Of a DNA stretch of 64,000 nucleotides, positions 34,790 to 46,359 are shown one piece after another (position 1 is the stretch's first letter; the number at the start of each line of letters is the position of its first letter). This DNA is from Ctena decussata (Eukaryota; Mollusca; Bivalvia; Lucinida; Lucinidae). The stretch lies in contig OZ022498.1 in NCBI GenBank assembly GCA_963989385.1, positions 7,199,501 to 7,263,500 on the forward strand. Direction: 5' to 3'. Made by a program: the position numbers and the translations under genes. A model generated the notes under the pieces. That model ran no database searches. It saw nothing but the letters and a program-made list of their open reading frames with translations, and had not been told where the DNA came from.

Positions 34790-36430
34790 GTTCGGTGATG
34801 CAAATTTTGTTGCCACCGATTTTGGCCTAAAATTGGCATAAACAGTCATCTTAATGAGTACCTGAAAGTTTGTGAGTCGAGAGGTCAAGGTCATTCTTTG
34901 ACCTTTGACCCAGGTCTCTCATGTTTCGACAATTTCAAACATCTCCTCAATAGCCACTGAGCCAATGTAACCAAAATTAATATAGAGCAATCCGGGCATG
35001 GGGGAATGAAAAATTGCTCAAACGGTCCTGGTCACATGACCAACATGGCCACCACGTCCATATATGATAAAAAAACCCTTACAAATCTTTTCCAGAAACA
35101 ATTGGCCGATGGATTTAAAACTTGCTTTGTAGCATCGGGTACTACCAAAACCATTCAAATGATAATCTTGGTTTGCTGATTATCTTTTTACTCGGCGAGG
35201 TCGAATTGGCTTTCTAGTGCTATTATATGGAAAATGCTACAACATAAGAAGTTTTGGAAATTATAGAAGATTTTGGTATAAAGCGGTACATAGAGTCATC
35301 TTCATTAGTACATCACAGTGAAGATTTGTGAGTACAAGGGGTGAAGGACATTATTGGATCAAAAGATAAGGGTCATTCCTTGACCTTTGACCAGGGTCTT
35401 TCATATTTCGACATTTTCAAATAAGTCCTCAAAATCTACTTGGCCAATTGTAATCAAATTTAATATAGAGATGTCAGAGCTTGCGGGAACAGAAATTTGT
35501 TTAAGCGGCTCTGGTCACATGACCAACATGAACACCACGTCCATGTGGTACAAAAATTTCTTCTCCAGGACCAATTGATGTATGGCCTTGAAACGTGGTA
35601 TTTTGTATTTGAGACCCGAGTACTACCAAACTATTGTTCAAAAGATGGCCTTGGGCTGACTTTGCTCTCTGGTGCTTTTATATGTGACAGTGTCTGGCAT
35701 TTTGAACCTTATGGAGCGAAAATTCGAAATTTTGTTTTTCACATTTTCATATTCATTATTGCTTCCAGAATAGATTTCGAGAAGCACGAAACAATAGTGC
35801 TAAGGGATACTGCAAAAGCAAACGGAATTCACACCAACCCGAATTCTTGTTTCCTTTCACTGATTGGATACAATCTACATACTAGCTGGATAAACTTTTA
35901 TAACTCAGGTTCGTGACATCGCTTTTCAAAGATCTACAAGGCGAACATTCTTAAAAGAGTGTAGATGAAGAAAATTAAAGACTACTATAGAAATGTTGAA
36001 TCACTCTTTTCATGTGACGCTTTGAAATTTATTAGTCAATGCGCGAAAATCCAATTAACTTAACGTGCAAATTTTATGACGTCACTCATTTCACGTTTCG
36101 TGACGTCAACGTTGCACCTCCACAAGGCTCAAAATCGCAGGCACTGTCACATATGGGAAAATGCTTAAACATAAGAGTTCATAAAACTTGTTGAAGACTT
36201 TGGTGGAAAAATGATAAATACATGAAAAATGATACATACATGAATAAGTGAACATTTTTGAGTAATAGAGGTCAAGGTCATTCTTTCATCTTCAATCAAC
36301 GTCTGTCATACTTTGACAGTTTCAAACTGTTAGTTATTTTTCTTCAATGATGGCCCTAGATTGACCTTTGACCTTTTTTACTCAGGTGAGCTATTTAGAG
36401 CTATTTAGGGCTTCGTGATCCTCTTGTTTC
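34790..36430 (+). repeat. 'TGACCTTTGACC' repeat family, large copy
   Basis: Repeated modules with GGTCATTCTTTGACCTTTGA, TGGTCACATGACCAACATG and TTGGTGCTTTTATATG-like segments, ending TTTTTACTCAGGTGAGCTAT and a GATCCTCTTGTTT tail. Two or three internal units follow each other. A 139-codon frame at 35,497-35,916 runs through it and is discussed among the findings. Confidence 0.68.
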
Positions 36431-36907
36431 ATTCTGGAATGGCCACAAACATCTTAATCCGTCCTACGACATGCAGCTATATAATGGGTTTTCCTTCCAA
36501 AGCTATCCCGATAATTTAGACCCGTCTTGAAAGACTGAGCTAGATTGTTGGAATTCGTAAAAAGAGAGAACAAAAATATTATATATGATAAAATACAGTA
36601 TAAATTTACCTTGTTGCTGCTGAAAACATTTAACCATTTGATTTTGTTTACTTATTCCTTATTTAGATCGACAAATTAAGAAGAATAACTTTTGATGCTT
36701 CCTTCACTTTTTTTTGAAAAGAATCACAGATTTTTCACCATATAGAGGGTCAACAGATGAATTTTTGTGAAACGCTTTTTACACTGCGCTTTACTTCGAA
36801 AATGCTTCTTGATTGAGATTTGCCTTTTGTTTCCTGAAAAGAAAAAAACAGTATATAGTATATTTTGCCGCACCTGCTTTGGCAAGGTGAGATATAGGCG
36901 TCCGGCT
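36431..36907. other. Intron sequence, nothing recognised
   Basis: AT-rich; frames on both strands around 36,724-37,036 are mutual shadows running into the next repeat. Confidence 0.4.
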
Positions 36908-39510
36908 TTTAGCTCACCTGAGCCAGCGGCTCCGGGGAGCTTTATGAAAGGCAGGCTCCGTCGTCCGTCCGTCGTCAACAACGTCCGTCGATATTTTCAA
37001 ACAAATATATCTCTAAAGCTACTAAGCCAATCTTAAGCCAATCTCAAGCAAATTTCATATGTAACATTGATGGGCAGGGGGAAAGGCTGCAATAGGTTTT
37101 TGGGCATGTCTGGCTGAAACTGTGTTTACCATGGCAACCAATAGCTCCTATTGACTTATTTTGGAAAAAATGGTGTCTCCAGGTTTTCTCTGCTATTTTG
37201 GTCGGGTTTTTTTTTCAGACTTGCAGGGAACGAGGACAGGAACAACAACTCGGACAAGTTCGAAAATCAGCCGGATTCGATTTTCCATCGCGGAGTTAGT
37301 TGCCATTGAGCGACCCTATAGACTTTGTATGGGGAAAATCGTGTCTCACCATATTGTCACTCATTTTTTATTAATCAGATGCTGCAGGCAGCATCGAGGA
37401 AACCTGCCCACTCTAATTTGTTAAAATCAGGAACGCCTTTATCCATTTGCCCCCGAGGCAGGGTCGTGAACTTTGTAAACATCAGGATTGAAAATCCCAT
37501 GACTTAAAATGGGAAATTTTGTTAACTTTCAAATGATATTTAATCTGAAAAGAATTGTCGGATCAAAGTGAAATTTTATGTGGAGACTTCTGGTATAGCG
37601 GGAACAATAATATGTATCTTGGTCATAATCAGTCATCTACGCTCGGAGCTAGGGTAGATAACTCTGTTTAAGCAATAAAATGAAACCAGATATGCGAACG
37701 AGCCTAAATTATGTTTAGCAATGCAGGTCAAGGTCGTTCTTTGACATTTAACTAATGTCTGTCATATGTTGACAGTAAAACTACATAGTGTATCTGGTTT
37801 GTTCAATTGATGACCCTAGGTTGACAATTGACCTTTTAAGCCCACCTGAGCCGTACGCTCACAAGGTGAGCTTATAGTGCAGGGAGGCATTGTCGTCCGT
37901 CGTCGTCCGTTCACATTTTCGAACAAGAATATCTCCATAACCACCTGGCCAATCTTGATCAAGTTTTATGCGCAGCATTGTTGGGGTGGGGGATTGACTA
38001 CATAAGGTTTATGGCAGATCGGATTGGAACTCTGGTTGCCATGGCAACATATAGCTTCCATAGACTTATAATGGGAAAACTTCAAAAATCTTCTTCTCTG
38101 AAACCATAAGGCCCAGAGCTCATGTATTTAGTATGTAACAACGTGTAGTGATCCCCAACAAAAATCCTGCAAATTAAGTCCCTGGGGTCCAAACTGACCA
38201 CACCCCAGGGGGTCATTTATTTATATAGAGCTTTATAGCTAAAGAACCTGCAAAAATCTTCTCCTCTGAAACCATGAGACCTAAAGCTAAGATAAATACA
38301 ATGTAGCAACATTTAGTGGTCTTCTACATAAATCCTGCCAACCATGTCCCTGTAGTCCAAAATGGCCACACGCTGGGGGTCATTAGCTGACATAGACTTA
38401 TAATGGAAAAAACTTAAAAAATCTTCTACTCTGAAATTATTAGGACCAGGGTCATTTGTTTATATAGAGCTGTACAGTTGAAGGACCTTCAGAAATCTTT
38501 TTCTCTGAAACCATAAGACGTAGAGCTAGGACATTTAGTATGTAGCAATGTTCAGTAGTCCTCTATTTAAATCCTGCCAACCATGCCCCAGGGGTCCAAA
38601 TTGGCCACATCCCGGTGGTCATTAGCTGCCATAGACTTATAATGGGAAAAACTTCAAAAATCATCTTCTCTAAAATCATGAGGCCCAGAGCTTATATATT
38701 TAGTATGTAAATCCTGCCAATCAAGCCCCTGGGGTCCAAATTGACCACACCCCAGGGGGTCATTTGTCTATATAGAGCTATATAGCTAAAGAACTTCCAA
38801 AAATCTTCTCCTCTGAAACCATTAGGCCGAGAGCTAAGACATTTAGTATGTAGCAATACTAAGTGTTCCTCTACATAAATCCTGCCAACCATGCCCCTGG
38901 AGTCCAAATTGGCCACAGCCCGGGGGCCATTAGCTGTCATAAACTTATAATGGGGAAAAAATCAAAATCTTTTTATCTGACTATTAGTCCCAGAGCTTAT
39001 ATATATAGTATGTAACAATGTTTAGTGGTCCCCCACATAAATCCTGCCAATCAAGCCCCTGGTGTCCAAACTGGCCGCGCCCCATGGGTCGTTTGTTTGT
39101 ATAGAGATATATAGCTAGAAAAACTTCAAAAATCTTCTTCTCGGAAATAATGAGGCCAAGAGCTAAGATATTTATAGTGTGATATTAAGTGGTCCTGTAC
39201 TTGGGGTCCAGACTGGCCCTGTCCCCGGGTCATTTATTAATATGGAGCTATATAGCCCAAAACGTAAGTTTTCTTCTCTGAGACCAAAAGGCCCTGAGCA
39301 TAAATATTTATTATGTAGCAATGTTGAGTGTTCTCCTGCAATAATCCGTGGATTATGCCCCCTTTGTCAAAACTTGTCTCGCCAGAGGGGGTTGGTGGAT
39401 GGGGGTAGGTGTTGGGTCAGATAGTTACTCAGATGAGCGATTCAGGGCCTCATTGCCCTCTTGTTACTCAGGTGATCGACTCAGGGCCTCATGGCCCTCT
39501 TGCTTAAACT
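36908..39510 (+). repeat. Composite repeat with 'GTGAGC ... CTCAGGTGAGC' ends
   Basis: Starts AGCTCACCTGAGCCAGCGGC and ends TTACTCAGGTGATCGACTC followed by CATGGCCCTCTTGCTT. A second start-like block lies at 37,847-37,900 (CACAAGGTGAGCTTATAGTG, then GTCGTCCGTCGTCGTCCG), so at least two units are joined. The start and end motifs are inverted with respect to each other (GCTCACCTGAG / CTCAGGTGAGC). Confidence 0.65.
38060..39300 (+). repeat. Degenerate ~160-bp tandem array
   Basis: The segment TCAAAAATCTTCTTCTCTGA recurs about eight times, roughly every 150-170 bp, each followed by (A)GGCC(C)AGAGCT, TTTAGTATGTAGCAATG, AATCCTGCCAACCATGCCCC and a GGGGGTCATT block. It lies inside the composite repeat; no coding capacity was recognised. 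Confidence 0.75.
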
Positions 39511-39656
39511 TCAGGCCCAATTCAATTAATTGATTGGCGTTGCATGAACAAAGTGCTTGAACTGAAGTATGAGCAGACAGGAAAGACTCAGAACAGCCTG
39601 TACATTCGCCGAATCTGATCAGAGCCCTTATTTTACTCAGTCACAAAATGAATTCT

Positions 39657-39883
39657 AGGCAGCGGAAAAAGTGGCATGTGCGCCAAGCAAAGACTCAGAT
39701 CAGCCCGGGCAAAAGCCCAGTCTGATCAGAGTCTGTGTTGTGCGCTTAAACTATAGATTAAGATCTAAGCTAGCTCCACGCGGACGGCGAAGACTCTGGT
39801 CAGACTGGGCGGATGCCCAGGTTGATCTAAGTCTTTGCTAGGCGCACATGCCACTTTATTTGTTTTGTCAGGTCGCGGCTCAT
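39657..39883. mobile_element. Palindromic element, copy 5, adjacent to exon D'
   Basis: Paired arms AGACTCAGATCAGCCCGGGC and GGATGCCCAGGTTGATCT; the right end reads TTTGTCAGGTCGCGGCTCAT at 39,865-39,884. The left outer end is degraded. A further degenerate fragment lies at 39,571-39,625. The element stops about 20 bp before the acceptor of exon 39,903. Confidence 0.82.
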
Positions 39884-39902
39884 AAGGCTTGTATATTTTT
39901 AG

Positions 39903-40076
39903 GTGGGAATACTGACAATAAATTTACAATAGACGATGCCTCTGGATGGGTATCGGCTAGTAATTTAGACTATGGAACTCTTGACACGTACACTTTGGTT
40001 ATAGCAGCAAAAGATCTTAATGGTGCAAACGGTGCTCAAGAAACAACCGTTAATGTAGAAGTTGCCGTTGTCACAG
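39903..40076 (+). CDS. Cadherin exon D', module 2 (EC repeat C-terminal half)
   Basis: A 174-bp exon, phase 1 to phase 1; acceptor TATTTTTAG ends at 39902, donor GTTTGT at 40077. About 58 residues: GNTDNKFTIDDASGWV is the F-x-ID...G strand pair; then NLDYGTLDTYTLVIAAKD, where LDY occupies the LDRE position, and a closing strand TTVNVEVAVVT that runs directly into APV of the next module without a DxND linker. A palindromic repeat copy ends only about 20 bp before the acceptor, leaving a very short native polypyrimidine region. Confidence 0.87.
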
Positions 40077-41306
40077 GTTTGTATATTTGCCATAATATAC
40101 AAAACAGAAAAATGAGTCACTGAATGATTAACCCTGTGCAGTGGGAAAAAAGCCACACATCATAGTCATTTTAGTTTAGGAAACAATGGCATTCTCTGAT
40201 ATAACAGTCACAAACCAATCAAGGCCATTCAGAAGAAAGAAAAGCAATATTGAAGCTACTTCAAATGTCACCAGGTTACTTGTGACTTTTTCTGTTTTCC
40301 ATGTTCAAAACCAGATAATTACCGAATTTGAATTGAATAAAATCTGAATAAATGATAATTTTCTTAATGACAAGGTCTTTCCATTATCGAATTCAATCTG
40401 TATTGAGTCTTTAGCTAAAATTATGTCAATGCACGATCGAATAGGAGGCCGTGAAGTGTCAGCAGAAAACTGCAATTCAATTCATAATAAAGTTATAAAT
40501 TTCATTTCAAATGGAGCTTCCATTACAGTTTAAAATGTTTAGGGCATTTTAGAATGAGGCTTTCCCTTTTATAGAACATTTCAAACAAATTTAATAGTGA
40601 AAACGTTGAGTTTGCAAGACAATAAACCAAATCTCGAAGAAAAAATGAAAATAAAAACGTATGGCATGTGAACAATCTCTATATGTTATAATTGTTGGGA
40701 GATAATTTGAAAGAGTTTTGAATGCTTAAATATCATCTTCAGAGGCGATTACAATTGAAATAAGCGTTTTAGTGTTAACTTGCGTACTGAAACAATTGCT
40801 TTTTGTGTACAAGAACACTTTCTTCTGCACATGTGCATATTAAAGTTACGGTCTAATTTATTAAAACAATAAGTAAGATAACTCTGAGCTGGACAAATAA
40901 CCATGATTTAAGTAAACAGACCTCTGTTCAACTCGAAATATCCATGTTTACATTAAAAATTGGCTAGGTTGGCCGAATATTATGAAAAAGCAAAATATCA
41001 AGTTTCTATTATTTTTCAGTATATGTTATTGAGTAATACATTTCCTGTGAAATTGCTACATCATTCCTATTTAACTCAACTAAATAACAGTAGATTTTTA
41101 CATATGTAGCATTAGATCGCAGCAAAAACAACGTCGAAAGTTAAAAAGCTATTAATGAGCCAGACACGTTATACCCTGTTGCATGCATGTAAGATTCACC
41201 TATTAGCTCACTATTTAGCTGGTAATATATTTGGACGTTGCTTTTATGGCACTTTCAGGAACATTTCACTTATGTCGAGCCATTCATTCGTTAAGCAAAG
41301 GTGGGC
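40077..41306. other. Intron sequence, nothing recognised
   Basis: AT-rich with scattered short frames and no domain. Confidence 0.45.
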
Positions 41307-41420
41307 CACAACCGGAGCAGAAGTTGGATTTCTCACTGGTCGAGGCTTGAACTCACAGCGGTGAAAACCCTAATGTTAAAGAGTCAGTAGCTCTAATCCC
41401 TTATGCCACGGATGCCCTGA
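41307..41420 (-). mobile_element. Possible tRNA-derived SINE fragment
   Basis: On the minus strand GGCATCCGTGGCATAAGGGA and GTGAGTTCAAGCCTCGACC resemble the head and B box of a tRNA-like SINE. Weak support. Confidence 0.45.
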
Positions 41421-41460
41421 CAATGAACTTCAGAGTGTCTGTCTAGTAACTCTGGGACCT

Positions 41461-41661
41461 GTTGTTCAAAACATCGTTGGATCAACGTGGTCCTTAGTCC
41501 AGGATTCGTTAAGCAAACCACTACACATGAAAATCAAGTGTCAAGCACACTACATATAAAATCAAGTGTGCTTGACACTTGATTTTCATGTGTAGTGGTA
41601 TGCTTAACGAATCCTGGACTAGGAACCTTGTTAATCTAACGATGTTGTTTGCTGAAACAAA
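41461..41661. repeat. Foldback element
   Basis: TAGTCCAGGATTCGTTAAGC, then CACTACACATGAAAATCAAG on the left, pair with the same blocks reversed at 41,570-41,625. A short loop, ACTACATATAAAATC, lies at the centre. Confidence 0.82.
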
Positions 41662-41811
41662 ACCACCAGAGCAGTTCACAGCAAAAGCTCCTCACAATAT
41701 TTCATTAAAAACGGCATTGTTTTTGCACACAATACGTTAGATATTTAACGTCTCGTAAAATAAAGACGTCGAAAGTTTTGAACCTGACACATATTTGTAT
41801 GTGTTTCCCCA

Positions 41812-41868
41812 CTGGGCACACAACGTTGAATCACATTAAATCAACGTCCGTTCAACGTCATGACGTGT
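41812..41868. mobile_element. AACGTTGATTC-type MITE, partial
   Basis: CACTGGGCACACAACGTTGA start and ACGTCATGACGT end of fragment; the right half is missing. It stops about 70 bp before exon 41,937. Confidence 0.65.
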
Positions 41869-41936
41869 GTCCGTTGAGATCTGTATGCCATTACAAGAAA
41901 GAGGGAAAGACAAACAGTATTTTGATATATTTGTAG

Positions 41937-42174
41937 CACCCGTTTTGACCACGCCCACTGCTAATGGTGTTACGCAAGAAACTGTAAGTGAAGATGCTGA
42001 AATAGGTGATATCGTTGTTCCACTGGCTTCAACAGACGAGGATGGAAACACTCCATTGTACGAGATAGTGTCCCAAACTACGCCTGACGCTTTCGAAATC
42101 GTCGGCTCAAACCTTGTCACTAAAACACAATTTGATTTTGAGACGGAACCGAACACATATGAGGTTGTAATAAA
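41937..42174 (+). CDS. Cadherin exon A, module 3
   Basis: Acceptor TTTGTAG ends at 41936 and donor GTAAGT begins at 42175; phase 1 in, phase 2 out, 238 bp as in module 1. The protein opens APVLTTPTANGVTQETV, then SED (glutamate position), STDEDG (calcium loop) and FDFETEPNTYEVVIK. Compared with exon 8,152-8,389 about 57 of 80 residues agree by eye. Differences cluster between residues 18 and 30 and in the middle strands; the calcium loop and the C-terminal FDFETEPNTYE are unchanged. An in-frame ATG lies upstream, but splice signals and phase show that it is intronic. Confidence 0.88.
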
Positions 42175-42259
42175 GTAAGTAAGGGAAGTTCGTTGTTTTA
42201 CATTTATTTTGACGAGGAAGAATAACTTTCTACTGCAAGCAAAAATACACAGGAATATC

Positions 42260-42400
42260 TAAAATCTTACAAAGTTCCTTCAAGAGCACAGAATACATAC
42301 AGAAGCAGGAACATGGGCCAGACTACGTAGTTTCGGCTAATAAAGCCTCGTCAGTGATCCTGACAATATCTGGTGACGAAACCAGAAAAACGCATACTGT
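42260..42400 (+). repeat. Dispersed repeat X, copy 1
   Basis: Contains GGCCAGACTACGTAGTTTCG, TAATAAAGCCTCGTCAGTGA and GACAATATCTGGTGACGAAA. Other copies: 44,374-44,505 and 59,514-59,640 on the minus strand, and a fragment at 56,893-56,975 inside the minisatellite. Confidence 0.8.
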
Positions 42401-42778
42401 ACTTTCTAAGCAGCCCAGCCAAAGGATAAAGTTTCATAGAAATGCAATGGCTCGAACAGGCTTGGGACCATTCAAATTAGTTCCTCTCAAAGGTCGTTCT
42501 AGCTATCTAGGGTTATTTTCCATATAAACTAAATTCTAGGGACCCAAGAATGAGTTCTAGCCAGGCATTGTATACGGGCCATCAGGGTTTGAGCCATTGA
42601 AGTTCTACTGTATATGCAAATACGCAGGCGTGAATGGACATCTAGCCAGCTCTATTAGAATACATCTCACCATCTGCATGTTGAAATTTGAGAAATTAGA
42701 CAGCATTTTAGAATCAGTTGCATACAGGCACGACAGTATCGTAGAAGATAAACCGCCGAACTTTCTGTATCAAGAACT

Positions 42779-43001
42779 GGGGCCATATTCATAAAGCCAC
42801 TTAAGTCGTTGCTATGCGGTTGCCAAGGTTAAATATCTATAAAGGAGATTCCCGACAACTATGAAATTTGGTCTGGAGGAACAGTCTTATAAAGACTGTT
42901 CCTCCAGACCAAATTTAATAGTTATAGAAAATCTCCTCTAAAGAAATTTAGCCTTAGCAACAGCATAGCAACCACTTAAGTCGTTTTATGAATACGGCCC
43001 C
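42779..43001. mobile_element. 223-bp foldback MITE, copy 2
   Basis: Same length and structure as 17,614-17,836, from GGGGCCATATTCATAAAGCC to the inverted end GAATACGGCCCC, with small substitutions. Confidence 0.88.
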
Positions 43002-43281
43002 TGGTTCTCAGCCGAACTAATTGTTTCATTTAAGTATTGAACTGAGTTGAGAAGAATAACACAAGGAAAATGATTGAGTTGTTTATCTTAAAAGTATATT
43101 AATTTACCTTAATTGGACAGCTAGACATTCTTCTTGCCTATAAACAGGGAAATTTCTATCTTAAAATAAGAAAGCCAGTATCAAAGCGGTTTCTTAAAAC
43201 AGTCAAGGTCTTTTTAATATGCAACCCTTTCTTGTCTGTTACAGAGCATGGCAATGCACCGTTTAGAATTATTAGTAAAAT

Positions 43282-43518
43282 GAGCCGCGACTCGACAAAC
43301 CCAACAAAGTGGCATGTGCGCCCAACGAAGACTCAGATCAGCCTCGGCATTCGCCCAGCCTGATCAGAGTCTTAGCTGTGCGCTGAAAATGTAGCTAAGG
43401 TCTAAGTTAGCTTCATGTGGACAGCGAAGACTCTGATCAGACTGAGAGGATGCCCAGGCTGATCTGAGTCTTCGCTGTATGCATATGTCACTTTGTCGGT
43501 TTTGTCGTGTCGCAGCTC
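43282..43518. mobile_element. Palindromic element, copy 6
   Basis: Left end GAGCCGCGACTCGACAAACC and right end GTTTTGTCGTGTCGCAGCTC; inner arms AAGACTCAGATCAGCCTCGG and GATGCCCAGGCTGATCTGAG. Flanks AAAT (left) and AAAT (right) may be a 4-bp target duplication. Confidence 0.87.
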
Positions 43519-43721
43519 AAATGATTTAACTGGAATACTCACTGAACTCTCGCGATGTTGTTACACGTAGAACCTCATCAAATTCCAGCAGTCTTTGCTG
43601 ATGAACTCTTGTCTACTGTGTAGATGTGGCACTCATTTTCTGATTTCTGTATTGTCTTGCAGTTCATACATCGACATATTAGCTGCTACTACTTTGAATA
43701 TAAATTTGCACTATCTTTCAG

Positions 43722-43852
43722 GGTTACAGATAACAGCGGTCTGCAACTGACGTCAACCGGAACACTTTCTATCACTGAAGAGGGTGTCAATGAACATACT
43801 CCTGTTTTCAGTCCAACTACGTACACTGCAACTATAAAGGAACAAACAGGAG
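43722..43852 (+). CDS. Cadherin exon B, module 3 (EC-EC junction)
   Basis: Acceptor TCTTTCAG ends at 43721; donor GTACAT at 43853; phase 2 in, phase 1 out, 131 bp as in module 1. It encodes VTDNSGLQLTSTGTLSITE, then EGVNEHTPVF at the EC boundary, then YTATIKEQTGG. As in module 1 the boundary keeps NEHTPVF but lacks the two upstream linker aspartates. The repeated loss at the same position in both type-1 modules suggests it predates their duplication. The following intron is the longest between recognised exons (11.35 kb) and holds a LINE and a decayed coding relic. Confidence 0.87.
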
Positions 43853-44132
43853 GTACATTTTCGTATCATATTTGCTTAAAGTGATTTGGAAAACTTTCAG
43901 AACAAGCGAATCTGACATAGTCTGTTTTGAATCTTTTCTTAATAGGGTAAAGTAAAAAGATTAAGAAATCGCTCACCTAGAGTCATATTCCTATCCTTTA
44001 AAGACAAATATCCTTGATATCCTTGTTTATTTGGGTGTCACCATCTTAATATGCAACAGTCCAGTGATCCTGGTATTTCATCAAAGCAAATGCCCGATCT
44101 CACATAGGCAATGGCATAACAGGGTAATACAA

Positions 44133-44208
44133 CCATTAAAGACTCGGGTGTGTTCTATATAGCAGAGAATATTTGTCTTTATATAGAACATGCCCGAGTC
44201 TTTTATGG
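44133..44208. repeat. Hairpin
   Basis: CCATTAAAGACTCGGGTGTG and TTCTATATA pair with TATATAGAACATGCCCGAGT and CTTTTATGG around a 14-bp loop. Confidence 0.75.
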
Positions 44209-44373
44209 TAAACACCAATTGGAAGGGCTTAAACCAACAGAGAAGACGTAATGTCCATTTTCCGAACATTTCGATTTTGGAATAACTTTCTCGTCATGGT
44301 GATGCTTCCGTTTTAACGTTTCCACTCTTCAACAGGCTAGGGCTCTGGGATGTACACCAATATGTAAAGGCTG

Positions 44374-44505
44374 CTTTTTTCTGGTTTCGTCACCTGATAT
44401 TGTCAGGGTCACTGACGAGTTTATTAGCCGAAACTACGTAGTCTGGCCCATGTTCCTACTTCTGTATGTATTCTCTGCTCTTGAAGGAGCTTTTTTAAGA
44501 TTTTA
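44374..44505 (-). repeat. Dispersed repeat X, copy 2 (reverse)
   Basis: Reverse complement of 42,260-42,400, with CTGGTTTCGTCACCTGATAT and GAAACTACGTAGTCTGGCCC. Confidence 0.8.
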
Positions 44506-44629
44506 ATTTTACCTGTTGCCACTTATGTTTGCAAGCAACAGACCAACATACGCAAGATACATGTGGTATCACATTCTTCCAATGTAATTTATTCTTTGAA
44601 ATGTGAACAGTAGTTTATAAGAAAGGCTT

Positions 44630-46350
44630 GTTTGCTGCAAAACTGTCAGAGGATAAGTTTAATTCTGTCTGGACTGACTATGTACTCGAAGCAACAGATT
44701 AACCCTCAAAGGCAACGTACTGGCTAGGCGGTTCTTAGCAAGGCCCATGACTGCCAAGTACTCGATGACGTTCCATAACTATGTCTGTCAAATTGCAGCA
44801 GAATCAAACCAGAGAGAAGTTTCAGATCATTCAAATAAAAAGGTAGCAGAGACAAGTTACAAATCTGACGTAAAGAAGATGACCGAGATGTATGTATCCC
44901 TTTGACATAACAGATCCTTCAACACATCTTACATATTTTGCAGCAGGTTTTGTTACGTCCAGTTCAATACAAAATAGCATTGGACAAAGGTGGAAAAGAA
45001 TTCATCAAAGTTTGAAGGACAAGAGCAACCTCAGACATGCAAAAGACAGTAAAAGTTAAGGGAAAAATGCAGTCATAAAAGGGAATGTGGTGTATTTTCA
45101 TTTGTTGGCAGTTACTTTTTCAAAATAGTACGGCTGAAAAGAGTATTTGCTTTGAGAATGCACCAGTATTTTAAGCATTTTTAATGAAGATGGCTCTCTG
45201 ACCGCATATGTAAAATCGGATTTCATGCAGAAGCTTGATTGCAATTGTCAAAACCAAAGTGACAATAATGGAGACGGCAGACTGCATTATCTTCAATGTA
45301 ATGGCTGTATTACAGATGCTGCCAATACCATCTAAACCTCGTAAACGTAGCATTTGTTGACATGGCTGGCCTATTCCGTGACGGTATAATTCGGAATAGT
45401 CATATCTATGCTTTTGTCTCACATATAGCCAACATATTGTATATATTGGTGTAATTTAAAAAGTCTAAGACAGTGCCTGGCGATTTATATAAAACCAGAT
45501 CTGACAGTACCCAGGGAATGACAAAGAATCTTATCCAGAGGTTAAAATAAGGAAAATGTTCCACCTTATTACACCAACTTATAGTTGAAACAGCAGGAAC
45601 GAAAGAGGCCGTCTTCGTTAGCGATTGACTGAAGGACATAGCCATCAAAGTTTCCAAGGGTGAGTATATGGATGTCTCTGAGTTGCAATGTTGCTGTTGC
45701 TAGGACACAAGAGTAGTGCTACATGCATCAGTTACTGCAAAGCAGGGTGGGGGCGGGGGGGGGGGAAGAGTGGTGATCACAGATTTTGTAACAGATGTCC
45801 TTGTTCTTCTTCTACACCATAGATCGAAAATTGTTACAAAGGAGATTTTCTTTTCTCACTGGACGAATGGGCACACATGTTGACATGAAACGCTAAAAAT
45901 TTGTTCATATTATTATCCGCTGTCTTGCAGAGGCACAATTATTGTGCCTTACTGCTCACTATGTACTGCCTGACTGGATGTGACACATGCAATGCTTTCT
46001 TTGGGATTGGTATAATGTCAGTTTTAAAACTCATGATACAGAGTGCATTGAAATTTCGGGAACTAACAGCTCTTGGCACTGCGCTCTTGTCAAAGTGTCT
46101 AAAGCTTGTCCATACTCACTTTGTTGGAGCTCTGTATGGCAAACCAGATTGCGCATCCCTAAATGAGATAAGATGTACAAAGGCAGCAAAAAAGGCTCAT
46201 CGGAAAAAACTTCCTCCAACAAACAATAGTTACTGTTTGCATCTTCTACATTGCACCTAATAGCTTATAGTCTTGAAAGGTTGCTAAGAAACAACAAATG
46301 TGCGCCCCAACCGATTATGGCCAGGAGATGTTTGAAACACTGATGGTACT
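44630..46350 (+). pseudogene. Decayed protein-coding relic ('LTGCDT ... LPPT' family)
   Basis: Fragments in shifting + frames follow the order of a protein family I recall from many invertebrate genomes, often next to mobile elements: MYPFDITDPSTHLTYFA near 44,890, ADCIIFNVMAVLQML near 45,280, DTRVVLHAS near 45,700, ITDFVTDVLVLLLHH near 45,773, then a 119-codon frame at 45,901-46,260 with CLTGCDTCNAFFGIG, KPDCASLNEIRC and KKLPPTNNS. Frameshifts and stops between the blocks show it is dead. It lies in a cadherin intron immediately upstream of a LINE. The family's function is not known to me. Confidence 0.6.
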
Positions 46351-46359
46351 CTCTGCATG

